From Qaidamihabitans albus (lineage in GTDB: Bacteria; Actinomycetota; Actinomycetes; Mycobacteriales; Pseudonocardiaceae): DNA of 64,000 nucleotides. The stretch is taken from assembly GCF_016464705.1 (NCBI RefSeq), contig NZ_JAEHOB010000010.1:1-64000 (forward strand), read 5' to 3'. Below, piece after piece: positions 52,551 to 60,427 of the stretch; the stretch's first letter is position 1, and every line of letters starts with the position of its first letter. The notes beneath the pieces are model-generated. The model had not been told where the DNA came from, searched no databases, and saw nothing but the letters and a program-made list of their open reading frames with translations. The translations under genes were made by a program, and so were the position numbers.

Positions 52551-53822
52551 TCACGCCCCATCGGTGAGTGTCTTGTCGAACCGGGTCAGTGCGGCTTCGA
52601 GCTCCTCGGGGCCGTGCCGTGCGGAGACGTACCAGACGCCGCGGCCTGCGACCCACAACCCGTGGTCGATGAGGGAGGCGGACAGCTGCGTGTAGCGCGC
52701 GAGGTCCAGCTTCTGCAGGGAGCGGTAGTCGGTGACGTCGGCCTCGCCGAAGGAGACGTGGAAGGCCATCGGCAGACCCTCCACCCGCAGCGGCAGCCCG
52801 TGCACGGCGCCGAGGTCGCGCAGGCCGGCCATCAGGGCGGTGCCGTGCTCGGTGATCGAGTCGTACGGCGGGCTGTCGCGCAGGTAGCAGACCGTGGCAT
52901 GGGCCGCCGCCATCGCCATGACGGAGCCGTTGAAGGTGCCGGAGTGGTTGACCTCGCCGCCGCCGAAACGGCCCATCAGGCCGGCTCGCCCGGCGAGCGC
53001 CGACACCGGCCAGCCGCCCGCCATCGCTTTGCCGTAGGTGGCGAGGTCGGGTGCGATGCCATAGCGCCCGGCGGCTCCGCCGATGCCAAGGCGGAACCCG
53101 GAGATCACCTCGTCGAAGATCAGCACGATGCCGTACTCGGAGCACAGCTCGCGCGCCGTCTCGAGGTAGCCCTCGCGCGGTTCGATGACCCCCGCGTTGA
53201 TCATGACCGGTTCCATGATGACCGCGGCGATCTCCTCACCGCGCTCGTCGAGCACCTCGGCGAGCCGTTCGGTGTCGTTCCACGGCAGCAGGACGAAGTC
53301 CTGCAGGTGGCTGGGCAGCTGGCCGGCGCTGGCGACCCCCCAGGCGCCGCCACTGTCGGCGAGCAGCACGTTGTCGAGCCAGCCGTGGTAGTGGCCTTCG
53401 AACCGGACGACCGTCGTACGGCCCGTCGCCGCGCGGGCCAGCCGCAGCGCCGCCTGCACCGACTCGGTGCCCGATACGCCGAAGCGCACCATGTCCGCCC
53501 AGCCGAGAGAGGAGCAGACGACCTCGGCGGCCTCCACCTCGAGGCGGTGCTGGCCCCCGTAGATCAGGCCACGGCCGCAGGCCGCGGTCACCGCGTCGAG
53601 AACCGGCTGTGGCGCGTGCCCCAGGAAGTTCGGACCCTGCCCGAGCAGGTAGTCGACGTAGTTCTCACCGTCCACGTCGTACAGCCACGCGCCGTTGGCG
53701 TGGTCGATGAAGACCTGGGAACCGGAGAGCCGGACGTTGGAATGCACTCCGCCCGGCGTCCTGGCAAGCGCTCGTTGCCGCAAGGCGCTGGAACGCGCGA
53801 GCAGTTGAGCCGCTTTGCTCAT
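52551..53822 (-). CDS. Class III aminotransferase, glutamate-1-semialdehyde aminomutase-like
   Basis: The 423-residue PLP enzyme has the N-terminal TPGGVHSNVRLSG of the GSA-aminomutase branch, the ring-stacking FEGHYHGW, the Asp of LIFDEVISGFR and the Schiff-base Lys in TYGKAMAGGWPVSAL. True HemL sits with heme genes. Here it is the first gene of a catabolic operon (RidA, M81, FAH, oxidase), so it is more likely a transaminase of a beta- or omega-amino acid. The ATG at 53822 is divergent from the IclR gene; a GTTTC-type palindrome lies between them. Regulation by that IclR is likely. Confidence 0.9.
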   Translation of the reverse strand: MSKAAQLLARSSALRQRALARTPGGVHSNVRLSGSQVFIDHANGAWLYDVDGENYVDYLLGQGPNFLGHAPQPVLDAVTAACGRGLIYGGQHRLEVEAAEVVCSSLGWADMVRFGVSGTESVQAALRLARAATGRTTVVRFEGHYHGWLDNVLLADSGGAWGVASAGQLPSHLQDFVLLPWNDTERLAEVLDERGEEIAAVIMEPVMINAGVIEPREGYLETARELCSEYGIVLIFDEVISGFRLGIGGAAGRYGIAPDLATYGKAMAGGWPVSALAGRAGLMGRFGGGEVNHSGTFNGSVMAMAAAHATVCYLRDSPPYDSITEHGTALMAGLRDLGAVHGLPLRVEGLPMAFHVSFGEADVTDYRSLQKLDLARYTQLSASLIDHGLWVAGRGVWYVSARHGPEELEAALTRFDKTLTDGA

Positions 53823-53885
53823 GGAGTCACGTCTCCTCCGTGAAGTCTGCGGGGAATCGGCCCGCACCGCCACGACCCGGGGCTT

Positions 53886-53902
53886 GTTTCGTACAATGAA
53901 AC
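53886..53902. promoter_or_regulatory. Putative IclR operator, site A
   Basis: GTTTCGTACAATGAAAC is a 17-bp inverted repeat (6 of 8 arm pairs match) in the divergent region between the aminotransferase and IclR 1 genes, 64 bp upstream of the former. Related sites lie at 57356, 58313 and 63713. Confidence 0.55.
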
Positions 53903-54069
53903 ACGCGGATCGTTTCCACAGCCAAGTTACGGGGGTGGCATGGGACCGTCAAGGGGCCGTTTCCGGCGGGGAACGGGGACGGCGCGATGCCAGGGCATTT
54001 CTGGCCCCCTGCTTCGAAGAGGGTAAGCACGCTAGGATTCTGAAATACATGATCCAATCCCGAGGGGAC

Positions 54070-54912
54070 GTGATTACGCTGCCACGGCGTCGAAACCAGG
54101 GGCAGAACGACGAGGCCGACGAGAAGACCACGGGCGAGGAGCGCGATTACTCCGTTCGCGCCGTGGAACGCGTCTGCTCGATCCTGAACCTGCTGCAGGA
54201 GTCCATTGACGGGGTGTCCCTGATCGAGGTCGGCCAGGCCACCGACCTGCCCAAGTCCTCGGCGTTCCGTTACCTCTGGACACTCGAGGCTCACCGCTAC
54301 GTCGAGCGGGACGAGCAGACCGGGCTGTACCGCCTGGGACTGGGATTCGTGGGCATGCAATCCCGCCATCTCGAAGTACTGCGCGAACGGGCGCGGCCAT
54401 GGTTGGAGAATCTGCGCGACGAGTTCGAGGAAACGACGAATCTGGGCCTGCTCGACGGCGACCACATCATCTACGTGGATATCGTGGAGAGCCGGAACAA
54501 GGTGCGCCTCGCCGCGTCCCGTGGTGACCGGGACCCGTTGCATTCCACGGCGCTCGGCAAGGCCATCGCGGCCCAGCTTCCCGAGGCGCGGGTTCGTGAC
54601 CTGCTGGAGCGAACCGGGATGGAGCAGCACTCCGCGAACACGATCACCTCGATCGAGGCATACCTGGACGAGCTGGCCAAGGTGCGTCGGCTCGGCTACG
54701 CCGTGGACAACGGGGAGAACGCCTCCGACGGCCGGTGCGTCGCCGCGCCACTGCTGGGCACCCACCTGCCCGCAGCGCTCAGCATCAGTGCGCCGTCGGC
54801 CCGATTCACGCTCAAGGACGTCGAGAAGGCGGCCAAGGTGCTGATCGACGTGGCGGATCAGATCACCACGAACCCGGTCCCGGAGCAGCGCACCAACGGC
54901 GCGGTCGGCTAG
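54070..54912 (+). CDS. IclR-family regulator (1)
   Basis: The 280-residue protein has a winged helix (about 30-95; RDYSVRAVERVCSILNLLQE, IEVGQATDLPKSSAFRYLWT). The IclR effector domain (about 105-265; MQSRHLEVLRERARPWLENL, TTNLGLLDGDHIIYVDIVES, HSTALGKAIAAQL, GYAVDNGENASDGRCVAAPL) follows. The GTG at 54070 follows GAGGGGA and lines up with the start of IclR 2; longer frames upstream cross the promoter. It is divergent from the aminotransferase operon and should regulate it, repressing or activating on binding a small acid. It is very similar to the protein at 57469-58296. Confidence 0.92.
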   Translation: MITLPRRRNQGQNDEADEKTTGEERDYSVRAVERVCSILNLLQESIDGVSLIEVGQATDLPKSSAFRYLWTLEAHRYVERDEQTGLYRLGLGFVGMQSRHLEVLRERARPWLENLRDEFEETTNLGLLDGDHIIYVDIVESRNKVRLAASRGDRDPLHSTALGKAIAAQLPEARVRDLLERTGMEQHSANTITSIEAYLDELAKVRRLGYAVDNGENASDGRCVAAPLLGTHLPAALSISAPSARFTLKDVEKAAKVLIDVADQITTNPVPEQRTNGAVG

Positions 54913-54925
54913 CCAGGGGTCGACG

Positions 54926-54971
54926 CTCGTGAGTGTTGACCCGAGTTAGAACTCGCGGGAGCACTCACGAG
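54926..54971. repeat. 46-bp hairpin repeat, copy 4
   Basis: CTCGTGAGTG ... CGAGTT-AG-AACTCG ... CACTCACGAG, 14 bp after the IclR 1 stop and 17 bp before the convergent GNAT-like gene end. The outer 10 bp and inner 6 bp are complementary; the 6 bp between are diverged. Confidence 0.9.
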
Positions 54972-54988
54972 CGGTGGCCAGGCGGGCA

Positions 54989-55630
54989 CTAGCCGCCCTT
55001 CGGCCACCAGCGGTGCAGCAGTTCGGTTCGCGCGTCGAGCAGGGACCGGCTGCGCAGGTCGATGACATGCACGCCACGCCAGCGCCAGAAGCCGATGCGT
55101 TCGAGCGTCGCCACCGCGCGAACCGCGTTCCGCTCGGCCGACACCGCGTCGGCGCCCTCGGCCGCGAAGTCCGCAGGCAGGGGGCGGCAGATCGCCATCC
55201 GGGCGATCCGGGACAGTGACCGCAGGGAGCTGGCGAGAATCGCGACGCCGAGACCGTGCCCCTGCCACGGCTCGGCGAGGCGGATGCGTCGGACGATCAC
55301 CACGAGGGCGGGGCCTGGACTGATCGCCGCCTCGAGCGCCGGTTCGAGGCGGCGCTCTTCGCGGTCGGCCACCGCCTCCCGCAGGAACCGCGGCACCCAT
55401 TCCCCCAGCACCACCGACTGGGCGGTGTCGAGGTTCTGCGCGGCGTCGGTGAGCACCAGCGAGATGTCGCCGACGTGCCGCAGACCGTCCGGCACCACGT
55501 CGTGCTGCCAGACGTCCGCCGAGACCTCGCATCGCTCCGGCCTGCTGCCGTGGCCGGCCTGCCACCAGAGCCGCCGGTGGCTGAACGTCAGCTCGACGGA
55601 CAGCGGATTGGCCGGTAGATCAGGCTCCAC
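54989..55630 (-). CDS. GNAT-like unknown, paralogue B
   Basis: The 213-residue protein is a clear relative of the 46520-47173 product: PDLPANPLSVEL at the start, RLWWQAG, SADVWQHD, RHVGDISLVLTDA, then RIRLAEPWQGHGLGVAILAS and LERIGFWRWRGVHVIDLRS. Q-G-H-G-L-G replaces R-G-H-G-L-G in the acetyl-CoA loop. The GTG at 55630 follows AAGGAGGG, which fixes the start for both paralogues. An acyltransferase role is inferred. It is divergent from a small GntR gene and lies close to a GTAGC-type palindrome. Confidence 0.68.
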   Translation of the reverse strand: MEPDLPANPLSVELTFSHRRLWWQAGHGSRPERCEVSADVWQHDVVPDGLRHVGDISLVLTDAAQNLDTAQSVVLGEWVPRFLREAVADREERRLEPALEAAISPGPALVVIVRRIRLAEPWQGHGLGVAILASSLRSLSRIARMAICRPLPADFAAEGADAVSAERNAVRAVATLERIGFWRWRGVHVIDLRSRSLLDARTELLHRWWPKGG

Positions 55631-55772
55631 GAACCCTCCTTGGCCGCACGTGCAGAGGCAGGTGCAGCTTCCCCCCTCGGCGGAGCGCCACTACACCCGG
55701 GAGGGGTGGCGGCGGCGACCGCGTTTCGAAACCGCTATCTCGAAAGAATCGTACATGCTGAGCGGCCGCGGT

Positions 55773-55784
55773 GTAGCGCACTAC
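55773..55784. promoter_or_regulatory. GTAGC-type palindrome upstream of small GntR gene
   Basis: GTAGC-GC-ACTAC, in a stretch identical at 18 of 20 positions to that before the second Scr1-like gene (45570-45589). It lies 60 bp before the GntR start and in the region divergent to GNAT-like paralogue B. Confidence 0.6.
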
Positions 55785-55843
55785 GCCGCAGATTGCCGCG
55801 GTTCACGTGTTTGGGCAGCTCAGCACCGTTCTATGGTGATCTG

Positions 55844-56092
55844 ATGAGCGGTCCTAAGTTCAACCCGGACAACAAGCCGGGCTACACCTATGAGCTCCTG
55901 GCGGACCATTTCGCGGGCCTCATCGAGAGTGGCGAATGGGAGGCCAACAGCCGGCTGCCCGGCGAGCGGGCGCTCGCGGAGGAGTACGGGGTCGCCCTCG
56001 GCACCGTGCGGCACGCCACCGACATACTGCGTGAACGCGGGCTGGTGATCACGCTCAAGTCGAAGGGCACGTTCGTCACCAAGCGGAACTGA
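55844..56092 (+). CDS. Small GntR winged-helix protein without effector domain
   Basis: The 82-residue protein is only a GntR winged helix (TYELLADHFAGLIESGEWEA, RLPGERALAEEYGVALGTVR, then ILRERGLVITLKSKGTF). The effector domain of usual GntR proteins is absent. Such stand-alone forms occur in actinobacteria beside DUF5753 genes. The ATG at 55844 overlaps the stop of a three-codon open frame (ATG GTG ATC TGA, 55833-55844), so termination-reinitiation may set its level. It is convergent with the AraC-type gene. Confidence 0.82.
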   Translation: MSGPKFNPDNKPGYTYELLADHFAGLIESGEWEANSRLPGERALAEEYGVALGTVRHATDILRERGLVITLKSKGTFVTKRN

Positions 56093-56100
56093 CCGGGGCG

Positions 56101-57075
56101 TCAGCGCCTCGCCGTGTCCTCGGGCGACTCGCCGAAGAGCGCGTAGTAGTCCACGAGGAAGCGCTCGCTGTAGAACAGCGCCCAGCCGGCGACCACTTCG
56201 CGCACCGACACGCTGCCCGGCCGCGCCTTCTCGAGGTCACTGTGCACGTTGCGCAGCCTGATCTTGTGCAGGTACTCACTGGGATTGATGTTGAAGTGCC
56301 GCCGGCACCCCTCGTACAAGGCGTGCACGCTGACGCCCGCGCGGGTCGCGAAGTCCTCCATCGACAGCGTCGGGCGCCCGTGCATGAGTCCCAGCGCGAA
56401 GCTGACCGCGTGCGAGGACGCGGGCGGCTCGTCCGCCGTACCGAGAAAATTGGAGTACTCGTGTGACTGTGCGGCCACGAGGCGCCCGACGAGCACGCGG
56501 TCCATTCTGTTGATCAGCTCGTCGGAGGCGTGCAGCAGGCCGTCCGGGTCGTCGAGGTCGGTGATGCAGTCGGTCACCTCGTGGTACCAGTCGAGCGCCT
56601 CGTCTCTGGTGATGTCGATCAGCGGGTCGAACGCGACGGGGAACGGCGGCCAGAAGCCCAACCTGCGAGCGAGGACGTGCCGCACCGCGTCCTCGTCGAT
56701 GCGAAGCACCGTGGCGCGGAAGTTGGCGGACAGGCGCACGTCCAGCGAGACCTCCGGTGAGACGATGATACCGACACCGCGGCACACCTGGAACCGCTTC
56801 CCGTCGAGGAAGAACGTTCCGTGCCCCTCCATGGGGATGACGACGATGTAGAAGGCTCGCGGGCCGGCCGGGTTGAGCCGGACCGCGCAGCCGAGTCCGG
56901 CCACCAGTAGCACGACGTCCACCAACCGCACCGCGTTGACGCGCGCGTTGATGTGGTCACCTTTTCGGAGCAGTTCCAGCAGGTGCTCTCCGAAGAGCTG
57001 CGTCAATGTCTCACGGGTCTCGCCGACATCGTCGGAGACGAGGTAGGGAAAGCGCGCGAGCGGTAAGTTCGTCAT
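56101..57075 (-). CDS. AraC-family regulator (AraC_binding_2 type), paralogue B
   Basis: The 324-residue protein has a long ligand domain (about 10-205; NARVNAVRLVDVVLLVAGLG, SPEVSLDVRLSANFRATVLR) and a C-terminal HTH pair (about 235-320). The first helix pair is normal (MEDFATRAGVSVHALYEGCR, HFNINPSEYLHKIRLRNVHS). The second (VREVVAGWALFYSERFLVDY) lacks the usual Gly-Phe turn, so DNA binding by that half may be weak. It shares design with the protein at 48149-49120. The ATG at 57075 was used because the frame upstream is irregular. Target unknown. Confidence 0.82.
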   Translation of the reverse strand: MTNLPLARFPYLVSDDVGETRETLTQLFGEHLLELLRKGDHINARVNAVRLVDVVLLVAGLGCAVRLNPAGPRAFYIVVIPMEGHGTFFLDGKRFQVCRGVGIIVSPEVSLDVRLSANFRATVLRIDEDAVRHVLARRLGFWPPFPVAFDPLIDITRDEALDWYHEVTDCITDLDDPDGLLHASDELINRMDRVLVGRLVAAQSHEYSNFLGTADEPPASSHAVSFALGLMHGRPTLSMEDFATRAGVSVHALYEGCRRHFNINPSEYLHKIRLRNVHSDLEKARPGSVSVREVVAGWALFYSERFLVDYYALFGESPEDTARR

Positions 57076-57468
57076 CGTTCTCAGGAGGCCGATAGCCGGG
57101 ACACCCCTGCCTCCACGAGGTGTCCCGCGCGCCCGCCGGAAGCCGGTGTCGACTACAGACGGTGCGCAGATTTCATGCGTCGGAACCAAGAATTCACAAA
57201 CGTAGACGACTCGCGGTTGGTCGTCAACACACAGCCAGCAGCATTTTCGACAATGGCAACACCCATTCGACGCAACGCAACTAATATGAAGACCAATGCA
57301 GTTTACCGATTCGCGGGCTGCTGTACATGCCCCGCGACCTTGCCAGCGGTGACCTGGTTCCATATAGTGAAACCGCTGTATCTCTTCGCCCCAGCCTTGT
57401 CCGAGCGAAGCCGGACGCCCCGTCCCGCGGTCCCGTGCTCGACAGGTCCGGCCGTCTTCTGAAACGAG
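57076..57468. other. 393-bp non-coding region between AraC B and IclR 2
   Basis: AT-richer than its surroundings, with no gene supported. It holds the divergent promoters of the AraC-type and IclR 2 genes, a small hairpin (GACGAC/GTCGTC near 57206-57226) and the palindrome at 57356-57374. No other recognisable element. Confidence 0.6.
57356..57374. promoter_or_regulatory. Putative IclR operator, site B
   Basis: GGTTCCATATAGTGAAACC, an inverted repeat about 95 bp upstream of the IclR 2 start. Its complement matches site A's complement at 13 of 17 core positions (GTTTCA-T-TA-G-AAC pattern), suggesting a shared regulator and autoregulation. Confidence 0.5.
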
Positions 57469-58296
57469 GTGGGTCCGCTGTCACGCCGTCGGAAGCAAGA
57501 TCCTGACGACATCCCCTCCGAGGACGAGGAGGATCGCGATTACACCGTTCGCGCCGTCGAACGCGTCTGTTCGATCCTGAACCTGTTGCAGGAGTCGGTC
57601 GACGGCGTGTCGCTGAACTCGGTCGCCAGGACGACGTCGCTGCCGAAGTCCTCGGCCTTTCGGTACCTGTGGACCCTGGAGGCACACCGGTATGTCGAGC
57701 GGGACACCGACGCCGGCGCCTTCCGGCTCGGACTGGGCTTCGTCGGCATGCAGTCCCGCCATCTGGAGTTGCTGCGCGAGCGCGCCAGGCCGTGGCTGGA
57801 GAAGCTCCGGGACGAGTTCGAGGAGACGACCAACCTCGGCATCCTGGACGGTGACTCGGTCATCTACCTCGACATCATCGAGAGCAGGCGGAGCGTGCGC
57901 CTCGCGGCGTCCAACGGTCACCGCGACCCCTTGCACTCCACGGCGCTGGGCAAGGCCATCGCCGCCCATCTCCCCGAGGAGCGGGTCCGCTCCATGCTGG
58001 AGCAGACCGGCATGCCCGAGCGCACCTCGGCCACGATCACCACGGTGCGGGACTACCTCGCCGAGCTCGCCAAGGTGCGCCGTGTCGGCCACGCGGTGGA
58101 TGACGGGGAGAACGAGCTCGACGGCCGTTGCGTGGCGGTCCCGATCCTCGGCACCCGCCTGCCGGCCGCGATCAGCCTCAGCGCACCGGCGGCCCGCTTC
58201 GCGGTGGAAGACATCGGAAAGGTCGGCGCCGCGCTACGGCAGATAGCCGGCCAGATCGCGTCGGCCCGGGCTGGCGACACCCCGCAATCCGGCTGA
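57469..58296 (+). CDS. IclR-family regulator (2)
   Basis: The 275-residue protein is a close paralogue of IclR 1. It shares RAVERVCSILNLLQES, LPKSSAFRYLWTLEAHRYVE, FRLGLGFVGMQSRHLELLRE, HSTALGKAIAAHLPEERVRS, and VDDGENELDGRCVAVPILG. Winged helix (about 25-90) and effector domain (about 100-260) are complete. The GTG at 57469 follows an ACGAGGTG context. It is followed 88 bp later by the SMP-30 gene on the same strand. It probably regulates that gene and the neighbouring minus-strand genes, since similar palindromes precede them. The recognition helices of both IclRs are alike, so cross-regulation is expected. Confidence 0.92.
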   Translation: MGPLSRRRKQDPDDIPSEDEEDRDYTVRAVERVCSILNLLQESVDGVSLNSVARTTSLPKSSAFRYLWTLEAHRYVERDTDAGAFRLGLGFVGMQSRHLELLRERARPWLEKLRDEFEETTNLGILDGDSVIYLDIIESRRSVRLAASNGHRDPLHSTALGKAIAAHLPEERVRSMLEQTGMPERTSATITTVRDYLAELAKVRRVGHAVDDGENELDGRCVAVPILGTRLPAAISLSAPAARFAVEDIGKVGAALRQIAGQIASARAGDTPQSG

Positions 58297-58312
58297 TGCG
58301 AATTGGATCATC

Positions 58313-58329
58313 GTTTCGAAACATATACT
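58313..58329. promoter_or_regulatory. Putative IclR operator, site C
   Basis: A perfect 10-bp palindrome GTTTCGAAAC (58313-58322) continuing ATATACT, 72 bp before the SMP-30 gene start. The first six bases equal site A. Confidence 0.4.
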
Positions 58330-58384
58330 TGGACGGCAATGAGAAACGTCGAGCAGCCGGCTCACTTCACTTGCGGGAAGCCCA

Positions 58385-59293
58385 GTGACTAAGCGGCTAG
58401 CCAAGGACGCGGTACTCCATGCCGCAGCCGTTACTCGATCAGTTGCACATCTCGGCGAATCACCATTGTGGGATGACCAGGCAGGCCTCTACTGGGTCGA
58501 CATCGCGGGACAACAGCTGTTCAACAAGAACCTCGACGGTGTCGATTCGACGATCGCGCTTTCCAGGAAGACCACGTCGATCGGGCTAGGGCCACACCAG
58601 AAGCTCCTTGCCGTGACGAGCACCGGTTTCGGTTGGCTGCATGCCAGTACCGGTACGGTCGAACAGAAGCTCCATGTCTACGCAACCGACTCGATAACCA
58701 TGAACGACTCCGCGATAGACGAGCGCGGCCGCTGCTGGGCCGGATCGGCTGGACGAGACGGCAGTCAGCGCGGCACCTTGTATCGCCTCGATGAGCAGGG
58801 CATCGCTGCCAAGGTACGTCACCTGGGCATGTCGAACGGTATGGATTGGTCGCCAGGGGGTGACATTCTCTACCACGTGGACAGTACGGCCGGAACGGTC
58901 ATTGCACGGGAGTACGATATGGGTTCGGGCGAACTGGGTGAGTCCCGAATTCACTGTTCGGTTCCCGCGAAGGCCGGACTGCCGGACGGCCTGACCGTCG
59001 ATGCGGAAGGCGACATCTGGCTCGCCGTCTGGGGGCTCGGGCAGGTCTGCCGCCTCGACGCGAACACCGGCCAGGTCACGGCGACGGTCGAGGTTCCTAC
59101 GCCTTACACCACGAGTTGCACATTCGGTGGTCCCGATCTGTCCACGCTCTATATCACGACCGCGAACTATCGTCCGTCGGCCGGCGGCGGCCTCCTCTAC
59201 GCTGCCGAACTGCCGGTTCACGGCCACCACGCCAACCGATTCGGCGGCGCACTGTGGCGCGGCCGGGAGCCCGCGGAGCACAGCGGTCAGTAG
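58385..59293 (+). CDS. SMP-30/gluconolactonase-family sugar lactonase
   Basis: The 302-residue beta-propeller protein has the metal ligands of the SMP-30 family: Glu in LGESPLWDD (about residue 25), Asn in LGMSNGMDWS and Asp in GLPDGLTVDA. It should hydrolyse a sugar or keto lactone with a divalent metal. GTG at 58385 follows GGGAAG. It has no signal peptide, so it is cytoplasmic. Its 3' end overlaps that of the convergent SDR gene by 7 bp. With an SDR and an epimerase-type dehydrogenase nearby, an oxidative sugar-acid route is likely but the sugar is unknown. G+C is lower than in the first half of the window. Confidence 0.88.
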   Translation: MTKRLAKDAVLHAAAVTRSVAHLGESPLWDDQAGLYWVDIAGQQLFNKNLDGVDSTIALSRKTTSIGLGPHQKLLAVTSTGFGWLHASTGTVEQKLHVYATDSITMNDSAIDERGRCWAGSAGRDGSQRGTLYRLDEQGIAAKVRHLGMSNGMDWSPGGDILYHVDSTAGTVIAREYDMGSGELGESRIHCSVPAKAGLPDGLTVDAEGDIWLAVWGLGQVCRLDANTGQVTATVEVPTPYTTSCTFGGPDLSTLYITTANYRPSAGGGLLYAAELPVHGHHANRFGGALWRGREPAEHSGQ

Positions 59294-60051
59294 GCCGTTG
59301 AGCCGCCGTCCACGAAGATCGTCGAACCTGTTATGTAGGCAGCATCTTCGGACACCGCCCAGATCACCGCATTCGCGACGTCCTCGGCCTGCGCGGAGCG
59401 GCCGAGCGGCGAGCGTTTGCGGAACGAAGCGGCCGCACGTGTTGCCAGGAAGCTGTCGGTACGACTCGTGGCTGTCACGACGTCGCCAGGCGCGATGCAG
59501 ACCACCCGTATGCCGCGCTCGCCGAGGTCACACGCCAACGCGCGAGTCAGCCCCGCCAAACCGGCTTTGCTCGCGACGTACGCCGCCGCCTGAGCCTGGG
59601 CCAGGACACCCGCCGTCGACCCGATGTTGACGACCACGCCACCGTCACGAGACAGGTGGGGCAAAGCCTCTCTCGTCAGACGTAGTGGCGCCTTCAAGTT
59701 GGTATCGAGAACAAGGTCGATACGCTCGTCGTCAAAGGAATCCAGTGCACCGACCGCTGCTTCTCCGGTCACCCCCGCGTTGTTCACCAGAACATCCAGA
59801 CCGTTGAACGATCCGTAGCACTCCATCACCGCGGTCGCACAACCGTCCTGCGCCAGGTCATGAGCACCGACGCGAACACGGTCGGCGTCAGCGCAGTCAC
59901 GAAAGACCTTCTCGCCTATGCGAGCCTCGTGTTCGGTGCGCTGCACGACATAGACGTTGAAGCCTTCTGCGAGCAGACGCGCAGTGATCGTCGCGCCGAT
60001 ACCCGTAGCACCGCCCGTCACGAGCGCGGTTCGCCGCCAAGGCCGGGTCAT
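59287..60051 (-). CDS. Short-chain dehydrogenase/reductase
   Basis: The 254-residue classical SDR has the coenzyme motif TGGATGIGA at the N-terminus, NNAG (LVNNAGVTG), the catalytic Ser in NIGSTAGVL, Tyr and Lys in AAYVASKAG, and the C-terminal ITGSTIFVDGG. An Arg after strand 2 (VVQRTEHEAR) favours NADP(H). It oxidises or reduces a secondary alcohol, plausibly on the lactonase-pathway sugar. The ATG at 60051 was used; a GTG at 60060 is possible. A weak GTTTCA-type site lies about 85 bp upstream (60137-60153). Confidence 0.92.
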   Translation of the reverse strand: MTRPWRRTALVTGGATGIGATITARLLAEGFNVYVVQRTEHEARIGEKVFRDCADADRVRVGAHDLAQDGCATAVMECYGSFNGLDVLVNNAGVTGEAAVGALDSFDDERIDLVLDTNLKAPLRLTREALPHLSRDGGVVVNIGSTAGVLAQAQAAAYVASKAGLAGLTRALACDLGERGIRVVCIAPGDVVTATSRTDSFLATRAAASFRKRSPLGRSAQAEDVANAVIWAVSEDAAYITGSTIFVDGGSTAY

Positions 60052-60427
60052 CGTTCGCACTTGTCGATCACTCTACGCCACCTTCCGGTACGCGACACGG
60101 CCCGACATGAGCCATGTACTTCAGAATAAAATAGTAGTTTCATGCAGTCAACCAGGCGCTCATGTGACGAAACGTTGCGGCGAAACGTTCCACCTATGCC
60201 CGTTGAGGAGCGAAAGTCGCTGCTCTCGAACGGATACAGCGTCCTGCTGCGGTTCCGCTAAGTAAGCCGCTCCAGCCCCGTCACCGCGATGACAACGTCT
60301 CCGCGAGCCGCGCGATCGCTTCTGACCACTCCGTATCGTGGCTGCGCCCGACGTCGGGTCGACGGCTGGCGGGCGCAGCAAAGGCGCCCGGGCGGGTCCC
60401 ACGGCCGGCGGGTGGGCACCGAACGCG
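60052..60427. other. 376-bp gap between SDR and PLP-enzyme genes
   Basis: No gene is supported. An AT-rich patch (60117-60142) with GTTTCATGCAGTCAACC at 60137-60153, similar in part to the IclR sites, is probably the SDR promoter region. The rest, downstream of the PLP-enzyme stop, shows no perfect hairpin. Confidence 0.55.

Noticed and set aside
52551-53822. Housekeeping glutamate-1-semialdehyde aminomutase (hemL)
   Set aside because: Although motifs fit that branch, the neighbours are RidA, M81, FAH and an IclR regulator, not heme genes; a catabolic transaminase is more likely.
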